64,000 nucleotides of DNA from CAYMZZ01 sp044463125 (GCA_044463125.1 JBIQMS010000015.1:17613-81612); one strand, 5' to 3'. Positions 1-9,160 are shown, numbered from the stretch's first letter. The notes: generated from the letters alone by a model not told the origin. Numbers and translations are program-made.

Positions 1-1
1 G

Positions 2-106
2 GCGCTGGGTTTGCTTTATATCAAATGGCAAACATCTTTGCTGGGAATCCTGATTGTACTGTTGGGTATACCACTTTACTATGTAGCTCAGCGCAGAATG
101 AAATAG
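2..106 (+). CDS. C-terminal end of an APC-type permease (5' truncated)
   Basis: Only the last 34 codons are inside the window; the frame enters at base 2 and stops with TAG at 104-106. The translated tail has one hydrophobic segment (roughly LLGILIVLLGIPLYYV) followed by a short basic end (AQRRMK). This pattern of a final transmembrane helix ending in PLYY and a short cytoplasmic tail is common in amino-acid permeases of the APC/LAT type. The family call rests on that tail alone and could be wrong; a membrane transporter of some kind is the safer statement. It converges on the next gene with only 6 bases between the stops. Confidence 0.5.
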   Translation, partial: ALGLLYIKWQTSLLGILIVLLGIPLYYVAQRRMK

Positions 107-112
107 AATGTG

Positions 113-805
113 TTATGCATTCTTTTTTTCCGCTTCTGCTATAGACTTATCGATCATTTTATCAAAATTGATAAACAGGTCGAAGTATAACTTGATGGCC
201 ACGAATACGATCATGAATCCCAACCCGAATTTAAATAGGAGGAGCATGCTGCCGATGATCACCGTAAACTGCTGGATGATGATGCGCCCATAGGGTTGAA
301 ACATCAGTTTCGTCATCGGGATGGTTCGATATTCGCCATTGAGCATAAAGGGCATGAAGTGATTGGCGAAATGGCTGATTACAAAAGCAGCCAGCATGTA
401 GCCAATGGGCACGGTGATATAACTGTACCAGTGCAAAAAGAAATGCAGGGGGCCGGCACCCGGCAGCGCAATACCTGCCACACTGGAAAAGATGCTGGTT
501 TGGATTGCCGCGAACATCCCAAAGTGGACGGTGAAGAATACCATGAAAAATATTCCTCCCAGTTTTTGACCTTGTTCTCCGGCTTGCCACTCATCCGATG
601 GCCGGTGAAAAATTACTATCGCCATCTTCAACAGGGTAAATATCCCGATAATCAAAGTCTCCAATGCATAAACGGTAAAAGCCTCTACAGGGCTCCAGCC
701 CCAAAAAGCCACGCCCAGTATGGGCAGCAGGTTGGCCAGAATTGGAAAGAGATCAGAGCGGCGGAGGGGGCGGAGGCGGGGGATGCTTTTGAAATTAGAA
801 GACAT
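113..805 (-). CDS. DUF6498-like integral membrane protein
   Basis: A 230-residue protein with about five to six hydrophobic stretches, for example LFPILANLLPILGVAFWGW near residue 20 and a cluster near residues 170-200. A basic N-terminus precedes the first helix. The early motif PVEAFTVYALETLIIG and the repeated aromatic/His positions in the helices resemble the DUF6498 family, whose function is unknown. No catalytic motif is visible. It stands alone: the gene on the right starts on the other strand beyond a 344-base gap that holds nested inverted repeats. The 5' start lies at the edge of the outermost repeat arm, so its promoter probably lies in or next to that element. Confidence 0.6.
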   Translation of the reverse strand: MSSNFKSIPRLRPLRRSDLFPILANLLPILGVAFWGWSPVEAFTVYALETLIIGIFTLLKMAIVIFHRPSDEWQAGEQGQKLGGIFFMVFFTVHFGMFAAIQTSIFSSVAGIALPGAGPLHFFLHWYSYITVPIGYMLAAFVISHFANHFMPFMLNGEYRTIPMTKLMFQPYGRIIIQQFTVIIGSMLLLFKFGLGFMIVFVAIKLYFDLFINFDKMIDKSIAEAEKKNA

Positions 806-814
806 TTGGAGCAG

Positions 815-1118
815 TTATACGTTTTACGTAATACGTAGTACGTTTTTTTTGTTTAGGGTTTAGAGTTTAAGGTTTAAAGTTTAATTGGGGTAATAGGTTT
901 AACGTGTGTTGTTCATTCTTTGCGTCCTTTGCGACTTCTTTGCGCTCTTTGCGGTAAATCTTCTATTGCTTTAAGTATACTTCTTATACAGGAAGGGTTA
1001 CCGCAATCCCGCACTGGCGGGACAAAGAAGTCGCAAAGGACGCTACGAATCTTAACACCCTCAGACATTAAACCTTAAGCCCTCAACCTTAAACTCTAAA
1101 CTAACGTAAAACGTATAA
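815..1118. repeat. Nested palindromic intergenic element
   Basis: Three pairs of perfect inverted-repeat arms are nested inside one another: 815-829 with 1104-1118 (15 bp), 858-874 with 1085-1101 (17 bp) and 922-942 with 1023-1043 (21 bp). Together they could fold the whole intergenic space between the divergent neighbours into a long interrupted cruciform or RNA hairpin. The arms contain short motifs typical of Bacteroidetes intergenic repeats (runs such as CTTTGCGTCCTTTGCG, and TTTAGAGTTTAAGGTTTA). No protein is encoded inside. It may be a MITE-like or REP-like element, or a build-up of several insertions one within another. Confidence 0.75.
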
Positions 1119-1137
1119 CCTACAACATAAAACTCTC

Positions 1138-1145
1138 TATTTTTG
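1138..1145 (+). promoter_or_regulatory. TAnnTTTG -7 box for ispD
   Basis: TATTTTTG fits the Bacteroidetes -7 consensus TAnnTTTG and ends only 4 nt before the ATG of ispD. A start point about 7 nt after the box would give an almost leaderless mRNA. Confidence 0.4.
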
Positions 1146-1149
1146 CTCT

Positions 1150-1833
1150 ATGAAAAAAATCGCCATCATCGTGGCCGGAGGATCGGGAAGCCGTATGGGT
1201 AGCCAATTGCCCAAGCAATTCATTCTGCTTCGGGAAAAACCGGTGCTATACTATACCCTTAAAGCTTTTTTGGATGCCTATGCCGACATGCAGGTAATCC
1301 TGGTATTGCCAGGCGATTATATTGAAATGGGACGTGAGATTATCGATGCCTGGTTCGACCCTGAAAGAATTCAGATTACCGAGGGTGGCGATACCCGCTT
1401 TCAATCGGTACAAAACGGGCTGCAATTGGTGCAGGAAGAAGCCATCATCTTTGTACATGATGGGGTGCGTTGCATGCTGAGCCAGGACCTGATTCATCGT
1501 TGCTATCAAACAGCTTTGGAAACAGGTACCGCCGTACCGGCCATCGCCAGCAAGGATAGTGTGCGCATACTCACCAGCGAAGGAAATGAAGCGGTGGACA
1601 GAAATCTGGTACGATTGATACAAACACCGCAAACTTTTCATAGCAAGATTCTGTTGCCTGCCTTTCAAATCGACTATAAGGATAAATTTACCGATGAAGC
1701 TACCGTGGTGGAAGCATTCGGTATCAAGATCACGCTTGTAGAAGGAGAGGAAGCCAATATCAAACTCACACTCCCGGTAGATATGGTACTGGCGGAAAAA
1801 TTGATGGGTGAAAGGGAATCGTCTGCAGACTGA
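1150..1833 (+). CDS. ispD: 2-C-methyl-D-erythritol 4-phosphate cytidylyltransferase
   Basis: IspD transfers CMP from CTP to 2-C-methyl-D-erythritol 4-phosphate in the cytosol, the third step of the non-mevalonate isoprenoid pathway. At 227 residues it has the usual family length. The N-terminal nucleotide-binding loop is GGSGSRMG (residues 10-17) with the catalytic Arg15 and Lys22 (LPKQF) in place. The VHDGVR stretch at 102-107 corresponds to the family's HDAxRP segment, and TDEATVVE and EGEEANIKLT near the C-terminus are also typical. The start is fixed by the loop, which begins ten residues in. The gene is monocistronic; the next gene runs the opposite way and its stop abuts this one. Confidence 0.93.
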   Translation: MKKIAIIVAGGSGSRMGSQLPKQFILLREKPVLYYTLKAFLDAYADMQVILVLPGDYIEMGREIIDAWFDPERIQITEGGDTRFQSVQNGLQLVQEEAIIFVHDGVRCMLSQDLIHRCYQTALETGTAVPAIASKDSVRILTSEGNEAVDRNLVRLIQTPQTFHSKILLPAFQIDYKDKFTDEATVVEAFGIKITLVEGEEANIKLTLPVDMVLAEKLMGERESSAD

Positions 1834-2769
1834 TCAGGATTTCAGCCAGCGCAGATAAAAAGGCAGGCGGTTGATATGCAATAAAGGATATGGGCGGATT
1901 ACCGCACCAAAGCCCGCATAGAAGCGATCTACCGTCTCAATATCGGATCCTTCAAAATCCAGCAAACAATCGCTGCCCGCATGCTCCTGTATAAAAGTAT
2001 TGACCAACGCATGTGAAGCGCCTGTACCCCGGCTTGCGGGCAAATTGACTGGCAGGAGATAATAAGCACGACGCCCCTGCCAGAGAAAAATACAGGACGA
2101 AAGCCAGTTGCCCGCTTCGTCCACACTCACATACAGGCTGAGCTGCTTTCGTTCCAACGCAGTATGCATGAGTTGTTGCAGCCGATACCGTTCTTTCCCA
2201 TGCTTCCGGTTAATTGGTTGCTGCAAAAACAATTCTATCGCACGCTGAATGTCCGCTACATTTTCTTTTCGAACCACGCTGATTCGCTGCTTTTCGGCTT
2301 TTCGGATATTTCGCTCCGTGTTTTCATGATAACCTTTTCGGATATCAGGGTAAGCTGCGGATAGCGACAATACCCGGTTGCGCCTGAGCGGCATTGGCCA
2401 ACCTTCCACCATCGCCGGGTTCTGCTCATTCAGATCATAATGCCCATAGCGGACGTTTGCTGGTATGGATGCCAGAAGGCTTTCGACGCTTTTACCGGAA
2501 TTGTCGGAACCGACAATTCCGGTTTGTGCCACTAGGAAGGGTTGATATAGATAGCGGATGCCCCATTTGCTGCGCAGGGGCAGTGCCATCACTGACCTAT
2601 ATTCGCTTTCACCGGGGGCCACCAATGCTTCCCAACCGGGGGCCATACAATCAAGATACCAGCTTCGCATATAGAGCAGGTCGGGGAAATGGCGATCGAG
2701 ACATTCGTCCCAGTATTTGCGGTTTACTTCATCATTCCGCAGGTGCAGTATGTGCTCCGTTTGCGCCAT
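1834..2769 (-). CDS. GNAT/FemAB-like acyltransferase
   Basis: This 311-residue protein has the look of a Bacteroidetes GNAT-fold (FemAB-like) protein. The middle has a charged helix (NTERNIRKAEKQRI, about residues 150-165), and the C-terminal half carries the strand-helix pattern VSVDEAGNWLSSCIFLWQGRRAYYLL, then a GTGASHALV turn that fits the acyl-CoA pyrophosphate-binding loop. A final DFEGSDIETVDRFYAGFGA stretch is common in this group. The substrate cannot be told from sequence. Its ATG (2769-2767) shares one base with the stop of the upstream M1 peptidase gene, so the two are probably translationally coupled. No signal peptide, so it is likely cytosolic. Confidence 0.65.
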   Translation of the reverse strand: MAQTEHILHLRNDEVNRKYWDECLDRHFPDLLYMRSWYLDCMAPGWEALVAPGESEYRSVMALPLRSKWGIRYLYQPFLVAQTGIVGSDNSGKSVESLLASIPANVRYGHYDLNEQNPAMVEGWPMPLRRNRVLSLSAAYPDIRKGYHENTERNIRKAEKQRISVVRKENVADIQRAIELFLQQPINRKHGKERYRLQQLMHTALERKQLSLYVSVDEAGNWLSSCIFLWQGRRAYYLLPVNLPASRGTGASHALVNTFIQEHAGSDCLLDFEGSDIETVDRFYAGFGAVIRPYPLLHINRLPFYLRWLKS

Positions 2770-5651
2770 CAGAAAGCCAGGTTCCGGTTGATTTTCCGAA
2801 AACTGAAATTTGACAGGTCGATAGAAAAAGACATCTTCTTCAGCAGGCGTTCTTTCTTGGGGATCGTCGACTCAATATAATCTCTGAAAGGACTGCTATA
2901 AATCAGCGGCAGATAAATGTGGATGGTTTCTTTCAGCAGCGATACCTGCAGGCCGGCATCAAACAAAAAGCGATCGAGGTTGGCGCTCCGGTCCCAGGCT
3001 TCGGCATACGTACCGATATCCGCAAAAACCTTTAGGGGAATCTTGATGGGAAGAAGACTCAGCGGATTCCATTTGTCGGGTATGCTGCTGCTCAGGTTTA
3101 CGGCGATTAGCCAGTTGTCGGTGCGGCCCACCTTGGAGGCGAGCAGGTCGGTTCTTGTTTTAAAAGCGCCGTCGCGTTCCATGATCTGCTGACTGGCCAG
3201 GCCTTCAAATTCATTTCGTCCCAAAAAATAATCGCTATAGGTATAGTCTTCATACCCATTGGCGCCGGTCATGTTTAAGTGATAGCGATCGGTTTCAAAT
3301 TGTTTGCTGATTGTTTTCGCGCCACTATAAAAAAACTTGCCGGCAAAAAAACGCGCATTCAGTCCGCCCCCTTTGGCATAATTGAAGAAATAATTACCGG
3401 TGAATGCGGCGCGCAGAAAATCTTTACCCTGCTCCATTTTCAGTTCAGCGCGATAGGGGTAAAGCGCCCTGAAATCCTGCCAAACCAGTTTCAGTTGGGC
3501 AAGGCTCCGGTTTTCGGCTCTTTTGCGGTAATTGTCCTGAATCAGGGTATCCGTTCCCGTGAAAATGGAGTCGCGCGAGAACCGCAATCCTTCTTCGCGG
3601 AACAGGAAGGTTTTGAATTGAATATATCTTTCCCGGGTGCTACGGGCACTGGGTTCACGCAATTGAACGCGAACGCCGGGCACCAACTTATTCATGCCAA
3701 AAAACAACTGCTCCCGATCGGGTGTGGTAAATTCATTGATGGTAAAACTGCTGGCCGAAATACCCAGGTCAATGCGATAGATCCTGTTGCTGCGTGGGTA
3801 ATGGCTGTAGTTGATCAATCCCAGTCCGGCAAAACGCCCGGAGCCGGTGCCATAGAGAGGCGCCAGCAGGTATTGCAGTTTTGGCACAGGTAGGGTTATA
3901 TTGCTGATCATTGCACCCGCCATCAATTTATCGTACATGTTGTACCCGGCAACAGGCGATACCAGCATAGTATGGCTATGTTTCCCTTCGAGCATTTGCT
4001 TTATGTTTGAGCGACTAAAGGGGAAAGCTACCCGGAATCCCTTTCGCTCTTTGCCCGGAAGATTACCTTTTTCATAGAGTTGCATGCGCTGGGCCAGCAG
4101 GTCGCGACCACTTACTGTTTCCAGCAACTGGAAAAAATTAGCCGGATTGGGGTGTTTGAATTGCCACTGCTGGTAATAGGCGCGAATCGCCTGGTCGAGG
4201 GTATCCCTGCCCAATTGCTGCTCAAGTTGCTTCAGCCATGCTGCGGCTTTGCCATAAGCCATCAGGTTATAGTTGCTGGCGCTGAAATCGGCTCCATCAG
4301 TTTGTATGGGTTGATCGGTATGCGTGGAACTTGCTGTTTCCACCAATAAATTCATGATCGCCTCCAAACGAACCGGCACTTTCATAAATTGAAGCATGCC
4401 GGAATCGCCCCAAATCTTTTGGCTGTAGCGATAGTCATAATAGGTATTCAATCCTTCATCGAGCCAGGGATGCTTTCGTTCGTTGCTGCCCAGCGCTGCC
4501 TGAAACCAGTTATGTCCTGCCTCATGCGCAACTATGAAATGCAACATCTTATCATTTTGAAGGGGCGATACCAGCGTAATGCCCGGATACTCCATACCTC
4601 CCACACCTGCTTTGTCGGATTGCACCACACTGAATACAGGATAAGGATAATCACCGATCCACTGCGAGCGGGTGACGATACTTTGGCGCGCATAGCCCGT
4701 GACCTTTGCCCATTGTTCTTTTTGATTGGGAAGATAGTAGGCAAACAGATCTACCATTTTCCCAGCCGGTAATTCGCATACATCATGCTGCACCACAAAC
4801 CGCTTATCGGCAAACCAGGCAAAATCATGCGCGCGATCGAGCGTATAACGAAGGGTTTTGTATTCGCCCGAGGATGCAGGGAATTCCTGTTTAACACGCT
4901 TGATAGCGCCGCCTTTGGTTTTTACCTTACTCGTTTCGGGTATCCAGTCGAAATTGGCGCGACTTTTCAGCCACTCTTTCTCCTCCGCATTTTGTAAAAC
5001 ACCGCTCGCCGCCACAACATAATTGGAGGGAAGGGTAATGCGTACATCAAAGGATCCGAATTCTCCATAAAACTCACCCTGATCCAGGTAAGGCATTTCG
5101 TGCCAACCGTCACGGTCATATACTGCCGGTCGCGGATACCACTGGGCTACCTGGTAATGCTGACCTTTATGTCCGGATCGTGAAAAAAGTTCCGGCAATT
5201 GTACATGGAAAGAAGTGCTGATAGTTGTTGTTGCGCCTGGCAACAGCGGCTGAGGAAGTACTAATTTAACGATGTCAATATGCGAGGGGTGATCTTCCAG
5301 CGAGGCGGTTACCCCATCCACGCGAAAGAGCAAACGATTCATATAGCCTCGGGCCTCTTCATCAGAAAAATAAAAATCAGTTCTTCCGTTTTCCAGTAAT
5401 TGATCGCTAAAAGCAGTGCGATCATTTTTGTAGGCGTTGGGCCATACATGAAACCAGATATAGTGAAGCGTATCGGGCGATTGATTGTGGTAATCAAGAT
5501 TCATGAACCCATCGAGGCTGTGCAACTGGTCGTTGAGCGTAACATCAATGGAATAGCGCAATTCCTGCTGCCAATAGCTTTGTCTTGCATCGACAAGACA
5601 GAAGTAGCAACAGGCCAGCAGCGTCATCAGGCTTTTTTTCGATAGGAACAT
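2769..5651 (-). CDS. M1 family zinc metallopeptidase, exported
   Basis: A 960-residue gluzincin. The N-terminus has a hydrophobic signal segment (LMTLLACCYFCLVDA) suited to export. The M1 features are in order: GVGGMEYPG, equivalent to the substrate-binding GxMEN motif, then HEAGH at about residues 376-380 for zinc, then WLDEGLNTYY about 19 residues later giving the third zinc ligand. About 400 residues follow the catalytic region, much longer than a standard aminopeptidase, and these read as repeated beta strands. The protein could be anchored at the surface or periplasm and act on peptides. It is the upstream gene of a two-gene unit with the GNAT gene. Confidence 0.85.
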   Translation of the reverse strand: MFLSKKSLMTLLACCYFCLVDARQSYWQQELRYSIDVTLNDQLHSLDGFMNLDYHNQSPDTLHYIWFHVWPNAYKNDRTAFSDQLLENGRTDFYFSDEEARGYMNRLLFRVDGVTASLEDHPSHIDIVKLVLPQPLLPGATTTISTSFHVQLPELFSRSGHKGQHYQVAQWYPRPAVYDRDGWHEMPYLDQGEFYGEFGSFDVRITLPSNYVVAASGVLQNAEEKEWLKSRANFDWIPETSKVKTKGGAIKRVKQEFPASSGEYKTLRYTLDRAHDFAWFADKRFVVQHDVCELPAGKMVDLFAYYLPNQKEQWAKVTGYARQSIVTRSQWIGDYPYPVFSVVQSDKAGVGGMEYPGITLVSPLQNDKMLHFIVAHEAGHNWFQAALGSNERKHPWLDEGLNTYYDYRYSQKIWGDSGMLQFMKVPVRLEAIMNLLVETASSTHTDQPIQTDGADFSASNYNLMAYGKAAAWLKQLEQQLGRDTLDQAIRAYYQQWQFKHPNPANFFQLLETVSGRDLLAQRMQLYEKGNLPGKERKGFRVAFPFSRSNIKQMLEGKHSHTMLVSPVAGYNMYDKLMAGAMISNITLPVPKLQYLLAPLYGTGSGRFAGLGLINYSHYPRSNRIYRIDLGISASSFTINEFTTPDREQLFFGMNKLVPGVRVQLREPSARSTRERYIQFKTFLFREEGLRFSRDSIFTGTDTLIQDNYRKRAENRSLAQLKLVWQDFRALYPYRAELKMEQGKDFLRAAFTGNYFFNYAKGGGLNARFFAGKFFYSGAKTISKQFETDRYHLNMTGANGYEDYTYSDYFLGRNEFEGLASQQIMERDGAFKTRTDLLASKVGRTDNWLIAVNLSSSIPDKWNPLSLLPIKIPLKVFADIGTYAEAWDRSANLDRFLFDAGLQVSLLKETIHIYLPLIYSSPFRDYIESTIPKKERLLKKMSFSIDLSNFSFRKINRNLAF

Positions 5652-5689
5652 ATTTCAAAAATAGACCCCAAAATCCGCATCGGCAAGCC

Positions 5690-7087
5690 TTATTTGCCCT
5701 TGCCCTTCCAGATTATGCGAAGGGTATGCAGCATGATCTTAAAGTCGAGTGCGAGCGAAATATTTTCAATATATACCAGGTCGAATCGGCTGCGCTCAAT
5801 CATGGCCTCCACATCTTCGGCATAGCCGTATTGTACCATACCCCAACTGGTAAGGCCGGGTTTTACTTTCAACAGGTATTTGTAGGGGGGAAACCGGGGC
5901 GTGATCTGATCGATATAATACTGTCGTTCCGGCCGGGGACCCACCAGGCTCATATCGCCTTTCAAAATATTCCAGAGCTGTGGCAATTCATCCAGCCGCC
6001 ACTTCCGCATAATACGCCCCCACGGCGTAATGCGCGGATCATTATCGGAGGAAAGGGCGGGTCCGTTGGGCTCTCCGGGATGAATCATGGATCGGAACTT
6101 GACCATGCGGAATGGCCTTCCTTTATAGCCGATTCTTTCCTGCACATAGAAGATGGGGCCCGGCGAAGAAAGCCTCACGCGTATCATCACATAAATCAGG
6201 AGTGGGGATAGCAGTACCAGCGCCAACAGGGAAAATAAAACATCGAGCAGGCGCTTGATTGGCTCCTGCCAGGCAGGTATCAATTGCGTACGAACTGCCA
6301 TCAGTGGCGCACCCAGCACATTGCTGGTTTTTACCGAACCGGAAAGTATGTCGAGCGTATCGGGCAACAATTTTATCTGCACATCCAACTCCGACAATCG
6401 GCTTACCAGCGATTCCGCCAGTTCAGATTCCTTACGCGATAGCGCCAGCACCACAAGTTGTATTTTCTGCGATTCAATTATCTGCTCAAGGTTGGATAGG
6501 TTCCCTAAATCGGACAGCGCACCAGTATCCGAAGCATTGTTGTCGACGGCAATATATCCGCTGTATAAAAAACCACCGTCGTGCAATTGCCGGGCCGTCT
6601 TGTTGCGGATGGTTTCAACCGTTTCGCGATGGGTAATGAGAAGGGCTGGGAAACTGATGCGCCCCGAAAGCATTTGCCATTTCACCAGGTTTAGCAGCAG
6701 CCATCTGCCAAAAAAACTGAGGAGGAAATGGATGCCCAGCATGGCGGCGCCGGTTTTCAGGTAGTACACAAACCCGGCAGCTGTATCGGCAGGAAACAGC
6801 AGGAAAAACGCGAGCAGGCTACCGGCAAGGCTACAGAAAAATGTGAGAAAGAATTCGGATAATCTCGATTTGGCATAGAGCGATTGATAGGTTCCCGCCA
6901 GCGCGTAAATCATTATCCAAACCAGGGGAACCAGCAGGAAACTGACCCAGGGTTCGCAACAAACGGGCGTAGAAGCTGTAGGTAGCCAGGCTTCCCTAAG
7001 CTGGCAAAGCAGCCACCAGGCCAGCGCGGCCATGGCATAGTCAATGGCCAGGTACCAGCCCGTTGCTATTTTTCCTTTTTGGCTCAT
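5690..7087 (-). CDS. Polyprenyl-phosphate hexose-1-phosphate transferase (WcaJ-type)
   Basis: Proteins of this group move a sugar-1-phosphate from a UDP-sugar to undecaprenyl phosphate, starting exopolysaccharide repeat units at the inner membrane. The 465 residues show four N-terminal transmembrane helices (about 10-130), a soluble middle domain of CoA_binding_3 type, a further membrane helix (VLFSLLALVLLSPLLIYVMI), and the catalytic bacterial sugar transferase domain. Catalytic-domain motifs seen are KRLLDV, YVQERIG, FRMVKFRSM, WRLDELPQLWNILKGDM and SLVGPRPE. Its ATG overlaps the stop of the oxidoreductase gene by 4 nt, so both are in one transcript. No other polysaccharide genes are adjacent. 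Confidence 0.9.
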   Translation of the reverse strand: MSQKGKIATGWYLAIDYAMAALAWWLLCQLREAWLPTASTPVCCEPWVSFLLVPLVWIMIYALAGTYQSLYAKSRLSEFFLTFFCSLAGSLLAFFLLFPADTAAGFVYYLKTGAAMLGIHFLLSFFGRWLLLNLVKWQMLSGRISFPALLITHRETVETIRNKTARQLHDGGFLYSGYIAVDNNASDTGALSDLGNLSNLEQIIESQKIQLVVLALSRKESELAESLVSRLSELDVQIKLLPDTLDILSGSVKTSNVLGAPLMAVRTQLIPAWQEPIKRLLDVLFSLLALVLLSPLLIYVMIRVRLSSPGPIFYVQERIGYKGRPFRMVKFRSMIHPGEPNGPALSSDNDPRITPWGRIMRKWRLDELPQLWNILKGDMSLVGPRPERQYYIDQITPRFPPYKYLLKVKPGLTSWGMVQYGYAEDVEAMIERSRFDLVYIENISLALDFKIMLHTLRIIWKGKGK

Positions 7088-8061
7088 CCCTGCGATATCA
7101 CCTTGTTGCCGATCTTCTGCAATATCTGGTGGGCCACATCCATGGCCATCAGCCCATCGTGTTCCGACACCACAGTTTTGGTATTCTGTAAAATGGCATC
7201 GCGAAAAGCGATCAACTCTTCTTTAATCGCGTTTACTTCCGGTACCTGCGGATTGGCTACCGCGATGGTTTTGGTACCTGTGTTGGTTTCAATATCAAAA
7301 CTGAATACCTGCTGATCATTCTCGTCTTTGAGTTTGATGATCTCGGTTTTCTTATTCAGGAAATCAATGCCGATATAGGCATCTTTCTGAAACAGGCGCA
7401 TCTTGCGCATTTTTTTCATCGATATCCGGCTGCTGGTCAAATTAGCTACACAACCATTGTGAAATTCGATGCGCACGTTCGCGATATCAGGCGTTTCCGT
7501 CATCACACCCACACCACTCGCGGAAATAGTGCGAACATCGCTTTTCACGATATTCAGAATAATATCGATATCGTGAATCATCAGATCAAGGATCACGCTC
7601 ACTTCGGTTCCGCGGGGGTTGAACTGCGCCAGGCGGTGCACCTCAATAAACATGGGTGCCAGATCCAGATCCTTCACCGCCAGGAAAGCGGGATTGAAGC
7701 GCTCCACATGTCCCACCTGGAGCTTGATATCCGACTCCTTGGCCAGTTTTACCAATTGCCGCGCCTCCTCCATGGTATTAGCCATGGGCTTTTCTACAAA
7801 AACATGCTTACCCAGTTTCATGGCTTTTTCGCACCACTGAAAATGGTAGGGGGTGGGTGCCACAATATCGATGGCGTCCACAATCGACAGCAAAGCATCC
7901 GGATCGCTGAATCGGGTGATCTGGTATTTTTCCGACACTTCGGCGGCGTTGGTATCGTCCGGATCATAAAACCCGACAATATCAATGCCCGAAATTTCTT
8001 TCCAGTTGTTGAGGTGAAATTTGCCCAGGTGGCCTACGCCGAATACCGCAATTTTTAGCAT
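7084..8061 (-). CDS. Gfo/Idh/MocA family NAD(P)-dependent oxidoreductase
   Basis: A 325-residue sugar-type dehydrogenase. The Rossmann motif GVGHLGKFH starts right after the N-terminal strand MLKIAVF, and the family signature VFVEKPMANT lies near residue 95, with the conserved EKP lysine. The downstream half carries DLMIHDIDII, again typical. I chose the ATG at 8061 rather than a TTG 11 codons upstream, because a TATCTTTG promoter box sits 4 nt before it and the Rossmann strand then begins at residue 2. It is the first gene of an operon with the sugar transferase, so it may help make a nucleotide-sugar precursor, but the substrate is unknown. Confidence 0.85.
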   Translation of the reverse strand: MLKIAVFGVGHLGKFHLNNWKEISGIDIVGFYDPDDTNAAEVSEKYQITRFSDPDALLSIVDAIDIVAPTPYHFQWCEKAMKLGKHVFVEKPMANTMEEARQLVKLAKESDIKLQVGHVERFNPAFLAVKDLDLAPMFIEVHRLAQFNPRGTEVSVILDLMIHDIDIILNIVKSDVRTISASGVGVMTETPDIANVRIEFHNGCVANLTSSRISMKKMRKMRLFQKDAYIGIDFLNKKTEIIKLKDENDQQVFSFDIETNTGTKTIAVANPQVPEVNAIKEELIAFRDAILQNTKTVVSEHDGLMAMDVAHQILQKIGNKVISQG

Positions 8062-8065
8062 TGGG

Positions 8066-8073
8066 CAAAGATA
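8066..8073 (-). promoter_or_regulatory. TAnnTTTG -7 box for the oxidoreductase operon
   Basis: On the minus strand this reads TATCTTTG, four bases before the chosen ATG at 8061. It supports the shorter start and implies a very short or absent leader. Confidence 0.4.
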
Positions 8074-8129
8074 GGCCAAGTAAAATTTTGGCAAGTGCTT
8101 TTTGGCTGGGAAGTCCCGGAAGCAGCAGC

Positions 8130-8585
8130 TCAGCCCCCGCGCCTTGTAAAATCAAAGTTCTGCTTGCGATACTGGCCATTTCTGCGGCCTTCAATACTGG
8201 CGAAAAGCTGATCTTTCACCCGGCGATAGCTGATGCGTTGCGGGAAATCATGCGCCGGATTCTCGCTGATGAATTCGGTGCCCCGCTGAAATATCAGGGC
8301 AAAACGAACGGGCTGGTTATTATTCTGGCCCTGCACAGTAGGGATATAATACCACTGGCCACCGCGATGCGCCAGCTCAATGGTCTCCTGCGGAATGGTA
8401 TCTTTCCCATCTTTCAGGAAATAACTTCTTCCGGTAAGGGTGCTGTCGTTGGCGACATTCCATTCCTCGATGATGACCGATTTGCCCGCCGGCATTTCCC
8501 AGGTCCCGGTGAGCCAGGCAAATTCGTTGGCAGGTTTATCTGCAGGTGCAGCCAGGGCTGCAATCAGCCAGATCAGGGTGAGCAT
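8130..8585 (-). CDS. DUF6265-like small exported protein
   Basis: The 151-residue protein begins with a short hydrophobic signal (MLTLIWLIAALAA). The mature part has FAWLTGTWEMP, the pattern of a small beta-barrel family (DUF6265 and related), then strands such as EEWNVAND, and ends with AHDFPQRISYRR and a basic tail. Members of this family are of unknown function. I used the ATG at 8585; a TTG six codons upstream is also possible. It is monocistronic. Confidence 0.6.
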   Translation of the reverse strand: MLTLIWLIAALAAPADKPANEFAWLTGTWEMPAGKSVIIEEWNVANDSTLTGRSYFLKDGKDTIPQETIELAHRGGQWYYIPTVQGQNNNQPVRFALIFQRGTEFISENPAHDFPQRISYRRVKDQLFASIEGRRNGQYRKQNFDFTRRGG

Positions 8586-8699
8586 AGGCTTTACTTTAAT
8601 CAATACCTTTTAATAGCCTTGAAAAGGTACTGATTATCCGCCGGGAAATGGAGAGATTGGGATAGGCGGTATCCTCGTCCCGCACCGTAATTACGCTAC

Positions 8700-9137
8700 C
8701 TACCGACCAGCCGCAGCCCTTTCCAGTTCGGCGATATCGAACTTTTTCATCTTCATAAATGCTTCCATCACTTTTTGACCGTTTTGCGGATGATTGATCA
8801 GCCTGGGCAAAACGGAAGGTACAATCTGCCAGGAAACGCCGTATTTATCCTTCAGCCAGCCGCACATGCTTTCCTGGCCTCCGTTGGCTGTGAGTTTTGA
8901 CCAGTAGTGATCAATCTCTTCCTGGTTGGCACAGGTCACCACAAAGGACACCGCTTCCGTATAGTCAAAATCGCGCCGGCCATTGAGGGCCATAAATCGT
9001 GTACCATTAAGTTCAAACTGCACCACAAACGCATTTTCTTCCAGAATGCGCGACTGGGGAAAAATGCCGCAATAATAGTCCGCCGCTTCTTTGGCCTGCT
9101 CATTAAACCAAAGGCAGGGATAGATGGGTTCACTCAT
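8700..9137 (-). CDS. VOC family protein (PhnB-like)
   Basis: 145 residues with the PhnB-type vicinal-oxygen-chelate layout: IYPCLWFNEQAKEAADYY at the start, IFPQSRI, then RFMALNGRRDF (metal/ligand strand), VTCANQEEIDHYW, and a closing DKYGVSWQIVP stretch. Such proteins are often called 3-demethylubiquinone methyltransferase-like, but most are uncharacterised. The ATG at 9137 is chosen because a TAGCTTTG promoter box lies 15 nt upstream and the domain begins at once; a longer frame would read through that promoter. A tandem direct repeat stands just upstream of the promoter, hinting at specific regulation. Confidence 0.85.
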   Translation of the reverse strand: MSEPIYPCLWFNEQAKEAADYYCGIFPQSRILEENAFVVQFELNGTRFMALNGRRDFDYTEAVSFVVTCANQEEIDHYWSKLTANGGQESMCGWLKDKYGVSWQIVPSVLPRLINHPQNGQKVMEAFMKMKKFDIAELERAAAGR

Positions 9138-9152
9138 TTCTTTTGTTTTGGA

Positions 9153-9160
9153 CAAAGCTA
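9153..9160 (-). promoter_or_regulatory. TAnnTTTG -7 box for the VOC gene
   Basis: Reads TAGCTTTG on the minus strand, 15 nt before the ATG at 9137. Confidence 0.5.
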
